Assembly: GCA_022560025.1 (NCBI GenBank)
Contig: JAFISE010000168.1
Location: forward strand, 9,942 to 65,715
Length of the DNA: 55,774 nucleotides
Origin: Stagonosporopsis chrysanthemi
Lineage: Eukaryota; Ascomycota; Dothideomycetes; Pleosporales; Didymellaceae
Direction: 5' to 3'
Shown: in pieces, positions 32,551 to 43,691 of the stretch
Layout of the letters: each line of letters begins with the position of its first letter
Numbering within the stretch: the stretch's first letter is position 1
Made by a program: the position numbers and the translations under genes
The notes under the pieces: generated by a model
Database searches by the model: none
Told to the model about the DNA's origin: nothing
What the model saw: the letters and a program-made list of their open reading frames with translations, nothing else

Positions 32551-35071
32551 ATGGCTACCAGCGAGCCAATCCGCCAACCCCCCATCGAGCTTGCTGATAT
32601 GGAGACTTCCGCGGAGCCTCCTCCCAAGGAGCCAGAGCGTCACTTCTCGATCGAAGTTAATGATGACGTGTATGGTCAATCCGCCAAGCATGCTTTACTC
32701 TTGTACTGACAGAAGGCAGAATCGCCGACCATGAGCCTTTGTATGGCATCACTGAAGAGCATGCCGAAGTGTTTTACGAAATGGCTCAGCTTCCCATAGA
32801 GCGAAAAGTCTTCGTACGTGGCGTAATCGCGCTTCGACACCAAAATGAACTACAGCACAAGTTCATTGAGGACACGGAAGCGGAGAACAATGAAAGGGAG
32901 AAAGCGAAAGATGGGACGTTCGTTTATAACCCGCATAAGCCCATTCCTCTGAGGATCTTTGACCACGAATACACAGAACTCGAGAGCGAAACTTTGTATG
33001 CGGCATGGACCAAGACTGAGAAGATAAGCAGTCAGTGGAAGACTTTCAAGAACCTGTCAAGGTTGCATCGACTCCTGATAGTGACTTGTATCTACGCAGC
33101 AATGACACAGTAAGTTCCTCGTAAACTTTCACAAGCTGGAAGATATGCTGATGCATAACAAGAGGCTGGGACCAGGCTGCCATGGCAGGTATGATTTGCA
33201 TAATCATTTTGCAAGTGGACTCCGACTGACTTCTCACAGGGGCTGCCATCGAGGTAATGAAGAACCTCGGCAAGCCGACCATAAGCATTTATTCTGCTAT
33301 CCCCACTCGACGCGCAGACAACGGCGGCACCAACATTGACCTGGACTACAACACGTGGCTTCTTGGATTGACGGTTGGGGTTCCCTTCTTTGCTGGGGCC
33401 ATTCTCGGCTTACTCATAACGGACCCCATCACTTCTGTCCTGGGATTTGGGCGTCGAGGCGCCATATGCGTTGCCGGCGTCCTCAGCTTCATATCTGTCA
33501 TTGGCTCTGCATCGGTGAACAAATGGGAGCATCTCTTGGGATTTCGGGTTCTCCTTGGAGCTGGTATGGCTGGCAAGGCATCGATTGTGCCTATCTTGTT
33601 GTCAGAAACCTCACCTGCGAACATACGCGGTGTATTGCTTGTATTCTGGCAGCTCTTCGTTGCTCTCGGGCTAGCCGCTGGCTCGATTGCGAACTTGAGC
33701 GTTTACCGTCTGGACACTGACTCCAGTTGGCGATATATGTTCATCGCAGCGTTCATCCCTGCTCTGCTCTTGCTCTCCCTAATCCTCTTCTCACCTGGTA
33801 AGTATGCTCTCACTGGAATGTATCCAGCTCCAGCTCCGTTACTGACTGTTCTAGAATCGCCACGCTGGCTCTTGAAAGAGAGTGGTGCCAAGGCGAGGCG
33901 CGGCGACGAGGATCTGCATCGACGAGCGCTGATCCAGCAAGCCTACAAATCACTCGTCGATCTTCGTGGCGAAACTAGCCCAGTGCTTGCTGCTGGAGAG
34001 ATCTTCTTACTGCACCGGCGTTTGATCGATGAACAGGGCATACTCAAGCACGCATTGTCATCTCAACGACGTGACGTGAGAACACGAGTAGATCCTGTGC
34101 CGGGTGAAGTTGTCGATCACATCGGCTGGTGGCCACGCTTGAAATTGATGTTCTTCCGGCGCGGTCCTGCCAGACGAGCACATGTGGCTGCCGGTGCCGT
34201 TATGATCTCGCAACAGTTATGCGGCATCAACCTGATCGCGTTTCTTGCGGACACCTTCTTCCGATATTCCTTCTTCCATCACAACCATGATACCAGTGCG
34301 AGCGAGAACGTCAAGCTGTTGGGCGCGTCACTGGGCTTGATGCTGCTCAACTTTCTTGCAACTATACCCGCACTGTTTATCATTGACAGAAGCAATGGCC
34401 GACGGCTCTCACTTCTTTGGTCCTTTCCATGCATGGCCATTTCGCTGTTGGGTGCAGCTTTGGTGCTGAAGTCCCCTGAAGCTGTAGCTGGTGAGCCAAG
34501 TATTGGCACCATCACCAGTCATTACATTTTCCTAGCACTTTTTATAATTGCCTACTCTTTAGGTGAAGGTCCCGCAGCATTTGTTATCTCGGCGGAAGTG
34601 TTTCCGTTGGTCAATCGCGAGCTTGGAATGAGCCTTGCAGTCTTCTGGAACTTTACAGGAGCTGGCCTTCTGGCAGTTGTTGCCCCTTGGCTTCTCAAGA
34701 GATTAGATCAATTCGGCGTTCTTCTGCTCTTTGCTGGGCTCAACATGATCGCGTGGGGCCTCTGCTTCTGGTTAGTACCCAGCACCGGAAAGGAGGTCCT
34801 TGAAGACGTGCTTGCGGTACTCGAAGTGCCTCTCGGCTGGATGCTTGGCTATCGGACTTCCGTCTTCTTACATCAGATCTCTCAAATTCATGAGTACGTT
34901 CGCGAGTATGGACGTAAGGACTGGGAAGACTGTGGCTATATCGTCAAGCTTGAGGGGCCTGTGGAGGAGTACAAGGAGCACCGGGAGAAAGAAGAGCTGC
35001 GGCGCGGACGGAGGATCAACAATAACGGGCCACGTCAACGAAGACACAACATGGCTAGGCAAGACTCGTAG
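32551..35071 (+). CDS. MFS sugar-porter-type transporter
   Basis: Five exons were reconstructed: 32551-32669, 32720-33109, 33163-33188 (26 nt), 33240-33797 and 33855-35071, all joining in frame to 769 residues. Sugar-porter landmarks are GWDQAAMAG at the start of the membrane part, FGRRG after TM2, PESPRWL at the end of the N-terminal bundle (created by splicing out a 57-bp intron), QQLCGIN in TM7, and SAEVFPLVNRELGMS after TM10. About 12 hydrophobic segments follow residue ~165. The N-terminal cytosolic region (~160 residues, charged, EEHAEVFYEMAQLP) is far longer than the ~20-50 usual in sugar porters, and the tail after TM12 is also long (~100 residues, highly charged). Substrate is unknown; a sensor-like role is possible but speculative. 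It converges on the CorA-like gene with 61 bp between stops. Confidence 0.88.
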
Positions 35072-35132
35072 TAGCCACGACTCGCAGTCAAGGTCGATGC
35101 ATCACTTCCTGGTAAAATTACTGAATTTTCAA

Positions 35133-36773
35133 CTATACCTTCTCCACATCCATACTGCCATCGGTCCATACTGCATTGTCTATCATCTCTGTATCTTCTT
35201 TCAAATAACCTTTTCGATATCGCTGCATCCCGCAACGCCAGCATGCCAACGTGACTACGGTGAGCGGCACTGATGTCACAAAGTACAACCAGAATTGGCT
35301 TGACACGACAAGGTTGCGAGATTCCGCATTGAAGTCCACCAGATTCATACCAAACATAGTCTGCGAAATTTGATTAATTGGCGACAAGAAGCAAGGTGGG
35401 AGCTATGTCTTACCGCAACAAAAGAGAAAGGCAAATAGAATAACGTGACAAGTGTTATAGCTCTGATGGCTACAGAATCTTCTCGTGCTGATTTTGCCAT
35501 GACGGAGGTTTTCCTACTTTGCTCTTGGGCCAGCTTCTGGAAGCCCAAGTTCAAGGCGTCCAGAACTGACTGCGCACTTGACTGAGCCCTTCTCTGCAGA
35601 TAATACGCTTGGAGTCTATACGACGTAACCTCTCTTCTTGACTCTTTAAGAGACGCCTGTATACTCTCAAGCACGCTATAGTCAGAGTCGCGAGGACATT
35701 CAAACACTCGGCTCGCCTCTCGGACATCACCGATCAGGCCCTCCAGCGCTGTCAATAAAGAATCTAGAGGGATGATCTTTTTCTCAACTTCTCGAACCTG
35801 TTTCAGTGTCTCGAATGTGACGGAAGACTGGCCAAGCAAAGAGCAGGCTGGCTTCATATCCTGGGAGACTGTCAGTCCGAGATGCGTCAATGAGATTTGC
35901 ACTCTTCTCACTAGTTTGAGGAGCAAGGCCTCATGGTATTCGAGGTAACTTTGCCACAAGGACAGATGGCTTGTGACGAGCATTGGATGTATAAGCATTG
36001 GGCTCGCGAGTAATAATGCTCTGCTTTTCGCCTGCTGCATGATTTTCTTGACATGGGTGGCGAAGTAGGCGTTAGGACGAGGACTTATAACGAAGAGAGT
36101 CGTCCTCCCACGAGCGCGGTCAAATACGTGATAGATGCCAGTATGCCTGATGCGCCACGGATTGCCAGCTCTGATCTGCTTCTTTTCAGAATATTTGTAG
36201 ATCCACCCAAACTCTTCTGTGTTTCAGCATCCTCGCTTTGAGTTGTTCGGCGGATGTACTTACCTAGTCGGTTGGACGTATACATAGAGCGCGAGGCCCC
36301 CGCAAATGATTCTTCTGTCGCAACGTGTCGGTCTTGAAAATGACCTAGGATCTGGAAGAAACCAGTCGTGAGCTGATAGTGGTCGGACAGTAGAGTGATC
36401 ATCTCTCGGCTTGCGCTTAGCGGTGCCCACGTGTTTTTCTGATGTATGGAGCTGAAGTCTCTTGGTAAGCTCCATGGCAACGCGAATTAAGTATATTGAC
36501 TTACTAGAGCTGAATCGAGGTATTCTGGCTGGAAGTCCGACTCGCTTCTCGTTCAAGATAAGAGGAGAGCTGGATATGATCCTTGAATGTGATCTCGTCA
36601 GGGCTGTAAGAAGGGTCGGAATTGACGCTTGTCAGCTCGATTGAATGAGCACCCAAGGATCTGGCAAAGAGCAGGTCGTTTTGCATGACTGATTCCCGTG
36701 CCCGAGCCTCTGAGGACACGAGACGCTGCAAGCTGGTTGAAGCTTGGTTAGGATCATGGTGCACACCTGACAT
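35133..36773 (-). CDS. CorA-like membrane protein
   Basis: Four exons were reconstructed: 36773-36505, 36451-36264, 36216-35414 and 35360-35133. All have GTAAG-type donors and CAG acceptors and join to 495 residues. A large soluble N-terminal region contains the block WRIRHTGIYHVF typical of fungal CorA-like proteins, then a long helical part. It ends with two membrane segments: ITLVTLFYLPFSFVA, then FGMNLVDF, carrying the GMN signature of CorA Mg2+ channels, and FWLYFVTSVPLTVVTLAC. The last intron falls exactly between the first membrane helix and the GMN loop. Family knowledge predicts a divalent-cation channel or a channel-like relative; fungal members of this group are often species-specific and may not transport Mg2+. 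A TATATAG at about 36,853 (minus strand) sits upstream of ATG 36773. Confidence 0.87.
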
Positions 36774-36943
36774 CTTGCGCCCTCAAAATACCAAAGAGAA
36801 GAATACAGGAGAATTGATATAGCCCTGTGTCAAGGACTAACTGCGTTGCCCGATCTATATAGACAGCTCAATTGCAATAGCTACGGACAGCACTTGCACT
36901 GTGTGCGACCCCGCTTTGCTTCAAGGAAATGCGGACTGATGCA

Positions 36944-37226
36944 TTAGTCCTTCGCTTCACTAGAGACGATAACGTTAGTCTTGACCGGTCGCAGGCACGA
37001 TTTTTGCAGCCTCTCACCTCAGTTCCGACTGTCGATGTTAGTTGGAAGGACATAGCCACGCGCATGAAGGAATACTAACTGAAGTAAGTTCTCTGGGAAC
37101 TTCAAAGGTGAAATAAGCGTCATCAACTTCAGTCAATTTGAAGTTCAAATCGCCAAATTTCGATCGCAGGAACCTCAGAAGGCCCTGTCGGCTGTAGTAG
37201 CTGTTTGAAAGCTCGATGCGCACCAT
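36944..37226 (-). CDS. Micro-gene, 57-residue protein, three exons
   Basis: ATG 37226 opens a 49-codon exon (37226-37080, MVRIELSNSYYSRQGLLRFL...). A 51-bp intron (GTTAGT donor, AACTAAC branch, GACAG acceptor) follows, then an 11-nt exon (37028-37018), a 58-bp intron (GTGAGA, GACTAACG branch, CTCTAG), and a final 16-nt exon (36959-36944) ending in TAA. All joins keep the frame, and both introns have near-ideal fungal branch sites. The product is acidic toward the C-terminus (ending SELSEAKD) with a conserved-looking core FKLTEVDDAYFTFEVP. I recognise no family. If the second intron is not used, the protein ends four codons into exon 2 (53 residues). It lies between the CorA-like gene (same strand) and the kinase-ankyrin gene (divergent). 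Confidence 0.45.
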
Positions 37227-37801
37227 GGTGATTGGCACAGTAAGGCTCGACGGAAGGCAGATTGGCGTGTCGGTCTGAGCCTTTATGGTGCCCACACACC
37301 GAAAGAGCATTTAGCTTGGTCTAAGCCATGCCGAAGGGTACCATGCGTTGTCGCAAGGCGATAGGCTGGAATAGAAGAAGACAAGGGTAGAATTGTTTAC
37401 GTACAGCGTCAGCATGCGGGCTGAGAACCTATGACGCTGCGCGAATCTGTGGCCCGTCACAAGCAAGCGTCTGTGTGCGCCCGGGCCTGCGCCCCGACTC
37501 GACCATCGAGCCCAGCCACGCGACTTGGCACATATTCACACAACTATTTGCCTGCGGCTGCCTGCTGTTGCGCCAGAAAACATGCCGTTGGAATCCTTAC
37601 TTCTCTTTGCATGTTACTGCCAAGTGTTCAGCCCTAGAGATCAGCAAACACACGTCATATACTTAGGTCTTCTTACATGTGCCTGTATGCACGCAAGCGC
37701 GGTTGCACCGCCTGCGACTTGATGTGCGCTTCCTCAAACGAATCCCCTCGTACAAATCGGACCTGGGGACGATCCAATCACCTCATGGGCAACCGATCGC
37801 A

Positions 37802-40432
37802 ATGCTTTCTGAAAGAGAAAGGCTGGCTGAGCGCATTTGCGATATGATCGACCTGACCGTGGAGATTATCCCTGGATTAGACAGACAGGATGGGCGGACC
37901 TTCCTCACCAAACACGACCTGCATTGCATATGCGATTGGGCATCCTTGAGACGACTGTTCAAAGAGTTCTTCAAGCAGAACCCTGGTGTCTTGAGCACCA
38001 TACCTGTTGCGCCACAAGCACATTCAACGAACGAGCAAGCTACAGAGCCCACTCCTCAGCCCCCGAACGACGAAGACACTATTATCGATGGTTGCGTCAA
38101 AGCCACTTTCAAACCTTCGAGAAGAGCTTTACTCGCGCTATTATTATATCAAAAACAAGAAACATTGCTCACCGTTTTCATGCGCTGGGTCCTGTCTCCC
38201 AACTCCAACACGCCGACCGATGAGTCTTTGCCTTCATCAATTTCAGGCTGGGAAGCGCTTGGCATAAAGAAAACTTATTGCAGAGAGATCGTTCGAGCGC
38301 AGCCCATGTTCAGGGTCGCCTGTATAAAAATGAATCAACATCTGGACGTGAACATCAACGAGCGTTTGCCTTTCATCGAGACATTGGCTGATGCAAAGCG
38401 TGGTTCTTCGGGTACTGTTCAGACGACCAAGATCGCAAGAGGCCACTGGGAGATTGTTAGCGATGATGGAACTAGTGTCGGAAATCCGGATGCACCGAAG
38501 ATGATGGCCGTGAAAACTTTCAAGGAGAACGCAAACCGGAATATGGATGAAACCACGAAAGACTTCGAGACTGAGCATGAGATCTTAAAGGAAATCAAGA
38601 GCCATAACGTGATGCACAAGATGATCATGCTCCACTCTGGAAGCTTCACCATCTTCACCGAAAGCGGAACCCCACTCAGTCATGCCCTGATCTTCGAACC
38701 GGCGTCATTCAGCCTTGCAGATTTCCTTGTGAACCAGCACCGAGCCGACGTATACAGCACGAAGAATATCCTGCTTGCAAGGCTCGCGGACGTTGTTGAC
38801 GCTGTGGCTTGCTTGCATGAAAACCTGAACGTCTTGCATCTGGACATCAAGCCAGACAATATCCTGGTCTTCGAGAAAGGAGCCAGTCACCCAGATAATC
38901 ATATTCACGACCAACTTGAGCTTGTATTCAAGATCAGTGACTTCGGTCTTTCGCGCAAGATAGGCTCAAGGCCAAGAAAAGGGCACAATGACATGGAACC
39001 GAGCATGAACCCTTCCAGGCCATCGGCCACGTTAGGCACAAGACCAGCAGGTGTCTATCAAGGCCCTGAGATCCAAGAAACGAATTCCAGCCTTACAGGC
39101 CGAGGCAGCGACGTTTGGTCTCTCGGATGCATTGCGCTTATGATGCTGGCTTTCATGCTTGATGGACCGCCAGGAGTCCAAAAGCTCAAAAAGCGGCTGG
39201 AGGTCGAATTTCTTGGCAAAGACGGTGATCAGAGTCTTTTCTACATCACGAGCGATTCCTATTCATGGAAGAATGGCGACGTGAAGCACTATCCATATCG
39301 ATATTTGAAGAATTTTGAGCCAGTCACCGGACCAGTGCGCAACAGCAAACTGTACGCTGCCGTTAATCCTCGAGTCATCGAGTGGTCGAACGTACTGTAT
39401 GAGAGGTCCGAAAATGAGCCACTACAGCCCTTCATCAAACAATGGCTAGAAGTGATCTTCTGTCATACTCTGATCATCGACCACAAAAAAAGGATACACG
39501 CGCACCTTTTATGCGCTGTACTACGGCATATCCAGCATCAATGGGAGCAATACGAGAATACTGCATATGCACTGCCTGATCGGGAATACTATGAGCAGCG
39601 CCATGTCGCCCGGAGGACCGAACGAGATCGTCCCACAAGTGTACAGCTAGCCGGGCCTTCGATCATCGCTGATACCCCACTGCTTCCGCCAAACACCGTA
39701 ATATCTCCTACACAACAATCTATGCCGCTATCAGCAGCTATGAGATCGACGTTGCCCGAGAAAACCGACAACACCGTGCCACCTCTCGCACGGGCTTCGA
39801 CTCTGCCACCCACAGCCACCCCAGCGTTCTCAAACGAGGCCAGCGCTGCTAGTATGCCAACACTGCCAACATCACCGATACGAATAGACACTATTCGTGC
39901 ATTGCCCAGTCATATCAGCTACAGTGGACCCTCCACGCCACGCTCGCCTCATGCCCACACGTCCGACTTGTGCCTTGCGATCAGGGCAAACGACCCAGTT
40001 GCTGTGCAACGAGAGATGGACAACAATCCAGATCAACTAAGACGTCATTGTGCTGATTCCAAGAGCACGTTTCCTTTGCATTGTGCCATTAAGAACAAGT
40101 CATACAAAGCAATGGAGGTGCTCCTCAAGTATGCGCACCGGGGTATCACCAATCTCCTTTGTGGCGGTCGTACTGTACTTGAAATGGCCTCCGAGAATGG
40201 AGGAGATCCTGGTACTTTGAGACTTTTCTGCCAATTCCATGTCAAATTTCACTTTCCAGATTTCGTGTACAGGCGCTACAAGGGGCGATTGGGTAGTGAA
40301 GCAGGGAGAGCTTTTGAAGAACTCTACGCAAGGGTCAATGCAAAAGACAAGAGTGAACACAAAGAACAGGAAGCGAAGAAAGAGAAGAAAAGGGCTTCCA
40401 TCTTGAACTTCTTCCAGGGTGGGAGCCATTGA
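37802..40432 (+). CDS. Protein kinase with C-terminal ankyrin repeats
   Basis: This intronless frame has 876 residues from ATG 37802. Residues ~1-195 form a helical N-terminal region of unknown type. The kinase domain (~190-585) has a Gly-poor nucleotide loop (RGSSGTVQ), the VAIK-type lysine in MAVKTF, catalytic loop HLDIKPDNIL (HxD with the Asp and Asn present), DFGLS, GPE in place of APE, and SDVWSLGCI of helix F. All catalytic residues are present, so it is probably active. A Ser/Thr/Pro-rich linker (~600-715) follows, then two or three ankyrin-like repeats (~720-815, with FPLHCAIKNKSYKAMEVLLKYA) and a Lys-rich end. It resembles fungal signalling kinases with added protein-interaction modules. 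Substrates are unknown; location in a decaying accessory region suggests a non-core role. Confidence 0.88.
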   Translation: MLSERERLAERICDMIDLTVEIIPGLDRQDGRTFLTKHDLHCICDWASLRRLFKEFFKQNPGVLSTIPVAPQAHSTNEQATEPTPQPPNDEDTIIDGCVKATFKPSRRALLALLLYQKQETLLTVFMRWVLSPNSNTPTDESLPSSISGWEALGIKKTYCREIVRAQPMFRVACIKMNQHLDVNINERLPFIETLADAKRGSSGTVQTTKIARGHWEIVSDDGTSVGNPDAPKMMAVKTFKENANRNMDETTKDFETEHEILKEIKSHNVMHKMIMLHSGSFTIFTESGTPLSHALIFEPASFSLADFLVNQHRADVYSTKNILLARLADVVDAVACLHENLNVLHLDIKPDNILVFEKGASHPDNHIHDQLELVFKISDFGLSRKIGSRPRKGHNDMEPSMNPSRPSATLGTRPAGVYQGPEIQETNSSLTGRGSDVWSLGCIALMMLAFMLDGPPGVQKLKKRLEVEFLGKDGDQSLFYITSDSYSWKNGDVKHYPYRYLKNFEPVTGPVRNSKLYAAVNPRVIEWSNVLYERSENEPLQPFIKQWLEVIFCHTLIIDHKKRIHAHLLCAVLRHIQHQWEQYENTAYALPDREYYEQRHVARRTERDRPTSVQLAGPSIIADTPLLPPNTVISPTQQSMPLSAAMRSTLPEKTDNTVPPLARASTLPPTATPAFSNEASAASMPTLPTSPIRIDTIRALPSHISYSGPSTPRSPHAHTSDLCLAIRANDPVAVQREMDNNPDQLRRHCADSKSTFPLHCAIKNKSYKAMEVLLKYAHRGITNLLCGGRTVLEMASENGGDPGTLRLFCQFHVKFHFPDFVYRRYKGRLGSEAGRAFEELYARVNAKDKSEHKEQEAKKEKKRASILNFFQGGSH

Positions 40433-40723
40433 TAATGAAACTCACCGCCACGGCGGTTTGGGAACATCCACGCGTGGAAGCTGTGCTGAAAGCTGTGCAA
40501 AGATACTGAACGATGTCAACATTTAGAATGATACTCTATAGCTCTAGATTAAAGAGGTTCACCTAATGTTACCGTTCGCTGAGCATGCGCCTCGAAGGAC
40601 ATTTACGCTCGGCCAATCTCGGATGGACATGGCTGTACTCTACTGCCAGTCTTAGCAGCAATAGCAGCGCTAGAACATATACCTATGGCAATATAGATAA
40701 CTGTTTGCCTGCCTTCGAAGAAA

Positions 40724-40996
40724 GACGTATCTGCCGAAGAGTCTATCAGGCAAACGTGCAGATATGAGGGCTCTGGCGAGATCATGTTTAGTGAAGATCC
40801 TGTCATTCTTGCTTAGTTGGTTCGCATTGTCGCAACGCTGGCTGTCTTTAGGTAGTGGACGGCGGATCTCAAATTGGATTTCGCAGGTATAAAAGCCAAT
40901 AACCTAAGAAAGTAGAAATGAAACTTCCTAGCAGTGTCTTCGTGTAATGCAAATCCTGCAAAAGCTTCAGACTACTTCTCGGCAGAAGAGCAGACA
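40724..40996 (+). repeat. Degraded duplication, copy 2
   Basis: Direct repeat partner of 30,133-30,408. Relative to copy 1 it shows several G-to-A and C-to-T type differences (for example TATGGAAG versus TATAAAAG), as expected of RIP or deamination. Confidence 0.8.
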
Positions 40997-41073
40997 ATAA
41001 CAATGTGGTCTTCAGGTCTTTAGAAAACAAATAGCTGCTGATTTGATCGATCAATTCTTGGGAAAGCTGGTCC
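40724..41073 (-). pseudogene. F-box gene fragment, second copy
   Basis: The minus strand opens at ATG 41073 with MDQLSQELIDQISSYLFSKD, a good F-box-like start (Leu/Ile pattern of helix 1-2), and runs ~68 codons to a stop. Coding-like sequence (DRIFTKHDLARALISARLPD) then continues in another frame. The stretch 40,996-40,724 is homologous to the N-terminal part of the broken gene at ~30.1-30.4 kb. It is a dead fragment; downstream parts equivalent to 29.2-30.0 kb are absent here. Confidence 0.55.
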
Positions 41074-43691
41074 ATGACTCCATGGTCGCGAAACGTTTGT
41101 GGACGGAAGCGAAATCGTGATGCTGGCCGAAGATCAGGACAAAAAGAAGCGCGAATTTTGTGTGACGCAAGTGGGGTCGGCTACCGTGCACCTGGCGCCC
41201 GAAGGAGCGGAAGTACCGTGATTGCTGTATTGCGTTTGAAGGTCCTCACATACTGTCTACATAATGGACGTGGGCGCGGACCCGTCGAGAACCCTGGTTG
41301 TAGTCCGCGGCTTGACCCGGGAGCGTAGGCCTTGTTTCGCCACACTACCTTACCTGTCACTACTACCCTTTATTGACCCCTACTGTGTAGAATGGCAGCA
41401 ATTTGCTAGTACATCACATGCGCGAAGGTGGTAATTCCAAATTGTACTGCTCGCTATCGCCCCTTCCTTCCCAGATCAGGGCTGTCAGCACGCCTTACGT
41501 CATGCTGTTATTCACTCTGTAGCCGGTAACAACGCAAAGCTGCGATCGATATTGCGGCACTTGATCGGGTCGTTGCTGTAGTCACCGGCATGGCGAGCAT
41601 ATCACCGCCTGGGCTTGCGCTTCGCCGTGCATGTGACTTGTTGCCTTATTTGCCTGAAAGAATGAGATTAAACGTCTACCTACGATGTATAGAGCAGATA
41701 CGTGCAGCGTTTACACTGTTTTGATGCATGGCTGCTTGATAGAACGCGTTGCACGGTTACACAACAACGAGGCTACAGTCACCCCCAATGTCTCAACGCA
41801 CTGACGCCGAAACATCGTTTACACACGTCAACGAGTCCTCCAAACCTGCTCTAAAGCTGCATGTGACATACCTATCTACTCACAACTGCAAGAATGTTTC
41901 TAAACATAGAGGTGGCGAGCGGCAAGCAACCCCCATAGAGGCGCACACTCGCGAGGTGATTCCTGTCCTGCACCAGCGACCTGCCCAATTCAGCCTCACA
42001 ACACACTGTTCACATCCACGTCGAATTGAACGCATCGCGAGTGCGCTGTACGCGCTCCTGCCGATAAAGTCTGTGCATGCTTTCGTCTGAGCTGAGGCAA
42101 GGCTAAGCCCTATCTCTGGGCTGGACCTGCATCGCTGCGACAAAACTCCCTAGCGCCTTCCTACCCCTACTGATACCTGGTGATCCTACGGTCGCTACTG
42201 GGTATGGTGGGATTACTAGGATCGATCAAGCCTCGACGAGACGGCAGGCCCGTCCCACGAACCGAGCCATGTTTGTGAGGCCGACAAGTCGTCAGCGTTC
42301 CGATGCAGTGCTCTGTGGTTACTTTCCAGGCTCTCACAATCACGCGAGATTCACTCCGAGAAGAATCAGCAAGGTCTCAATGGATACGTGGCTCGACTCT
42401 GCCAGCGGGTTCGTGTCGATTGTATTTTTAGCTGAGACGTCCAGGAGCGTAGCCACGTTCGCCTGCGCTCGCTCTGGATCGCACTTGAACTCCAGCCAAG
42501 GGTACTAGGACTGCACCGATGCCCGTTGTCAATTAGGCAGACAATTGGAGAGCGATGATTTGATAAAAAGCAAACAACAAGACAACCACACGCCAAGAAC
42601 CGATAGTGTCAATATTCGACCCACTTCGCCAGCCAGGGCTTCTGTGATGAGGGCAAACGAACAATGCGTGGAAGGGAAGTTGGAAGCTGTGTGAAGGATG
42701 CTTGGTGTGGCGATCAGGCTTCAGCTGGCGAATGGTGAACGGTAACCGGCGTCATGTCAGCCTCCTGGCGATGTGATGGTGTGGGGGTTGATCACGTTCG
42801 CAGCTCAGCCTCGCGGTAAGCAGCTCTTCGACCTCATGCCGACTGCCGGCGCCCCCACAATCAAAAACTCCCGACGTTTGGAAAACATGATTGGTCATTC
42901 CTTCATCTGCCGTCATAAGTATCCTATGACAATAAGGCCCTCTAACAGGGGATGTCGGGCTCAAATACCATCTGATCATGGACTAGACGGGGCTGAGATG
43001 TTGCCATGCTATGACCCTTGCATACAGGTACGTGTTGAATCGTGACCATCATCCCTGCCAGGTCCATATCGATTGGACACGCGAAGCCTTTCCCTGCATA
43101 CACACGCTGCGGGCCCACCAGAGCTGATGACCTTCATTCAGGAAGCGCATCGCGCAAGGCAGATCCGCAAGCGCAATGCTACTATCGAGTTCTCTCCGGC
43201 GCGAATTGATCATACTAGCCTCCGTCAAGCATTAAACACCGGCCAACTCCAAGCCCTCTGACTCCCCGCAAGACGTTGCTCAGCCGCTCCGTGTCAATCC
43301 CATGAGAACCAATAGAATATGTTAGAAGTAAATTTCGGTGTGGCAGCTCGTATCATCATTCATTCATGGAACCCCCTTGTATCTAATGCTTATTTAACCT
43401 AGATGAGCAGCGATGCCAATGGAGGATCTGCTCATCATTATCGACCGGAAAACGGGCAGCCATCCTTGCTCTCTGCAGGACAACTTTGCCACACTCCATG
43501 CAAGCAGACACGACGCACAGCAACTTGGCTCACGCGCAGCAGTCCGCTCGCATATCAGTTGTTAGTTAAGAGAAGCTGGACCCGTCGCGAATCTCGAAGG
43601 TCAGATGCGATAGTGCTTCCGTTTCAACTTTTCCAAGGGGTCTCAGCCATTCCAGCCATTAATAAAGCGACATTATCATTTATTATTTCAA
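41074..43691. other. Gene-poor accessory stretch
   Basis: 2.6 kb without a convincing gene. Frames of 60-113 codons occur on both strands (e.g. 41,749-42,090 plus; 43,073-43,261 plus) but show no domain or splice support. 41,627-41,700 resembles 31,957-32,050. Confidence 0.5.
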
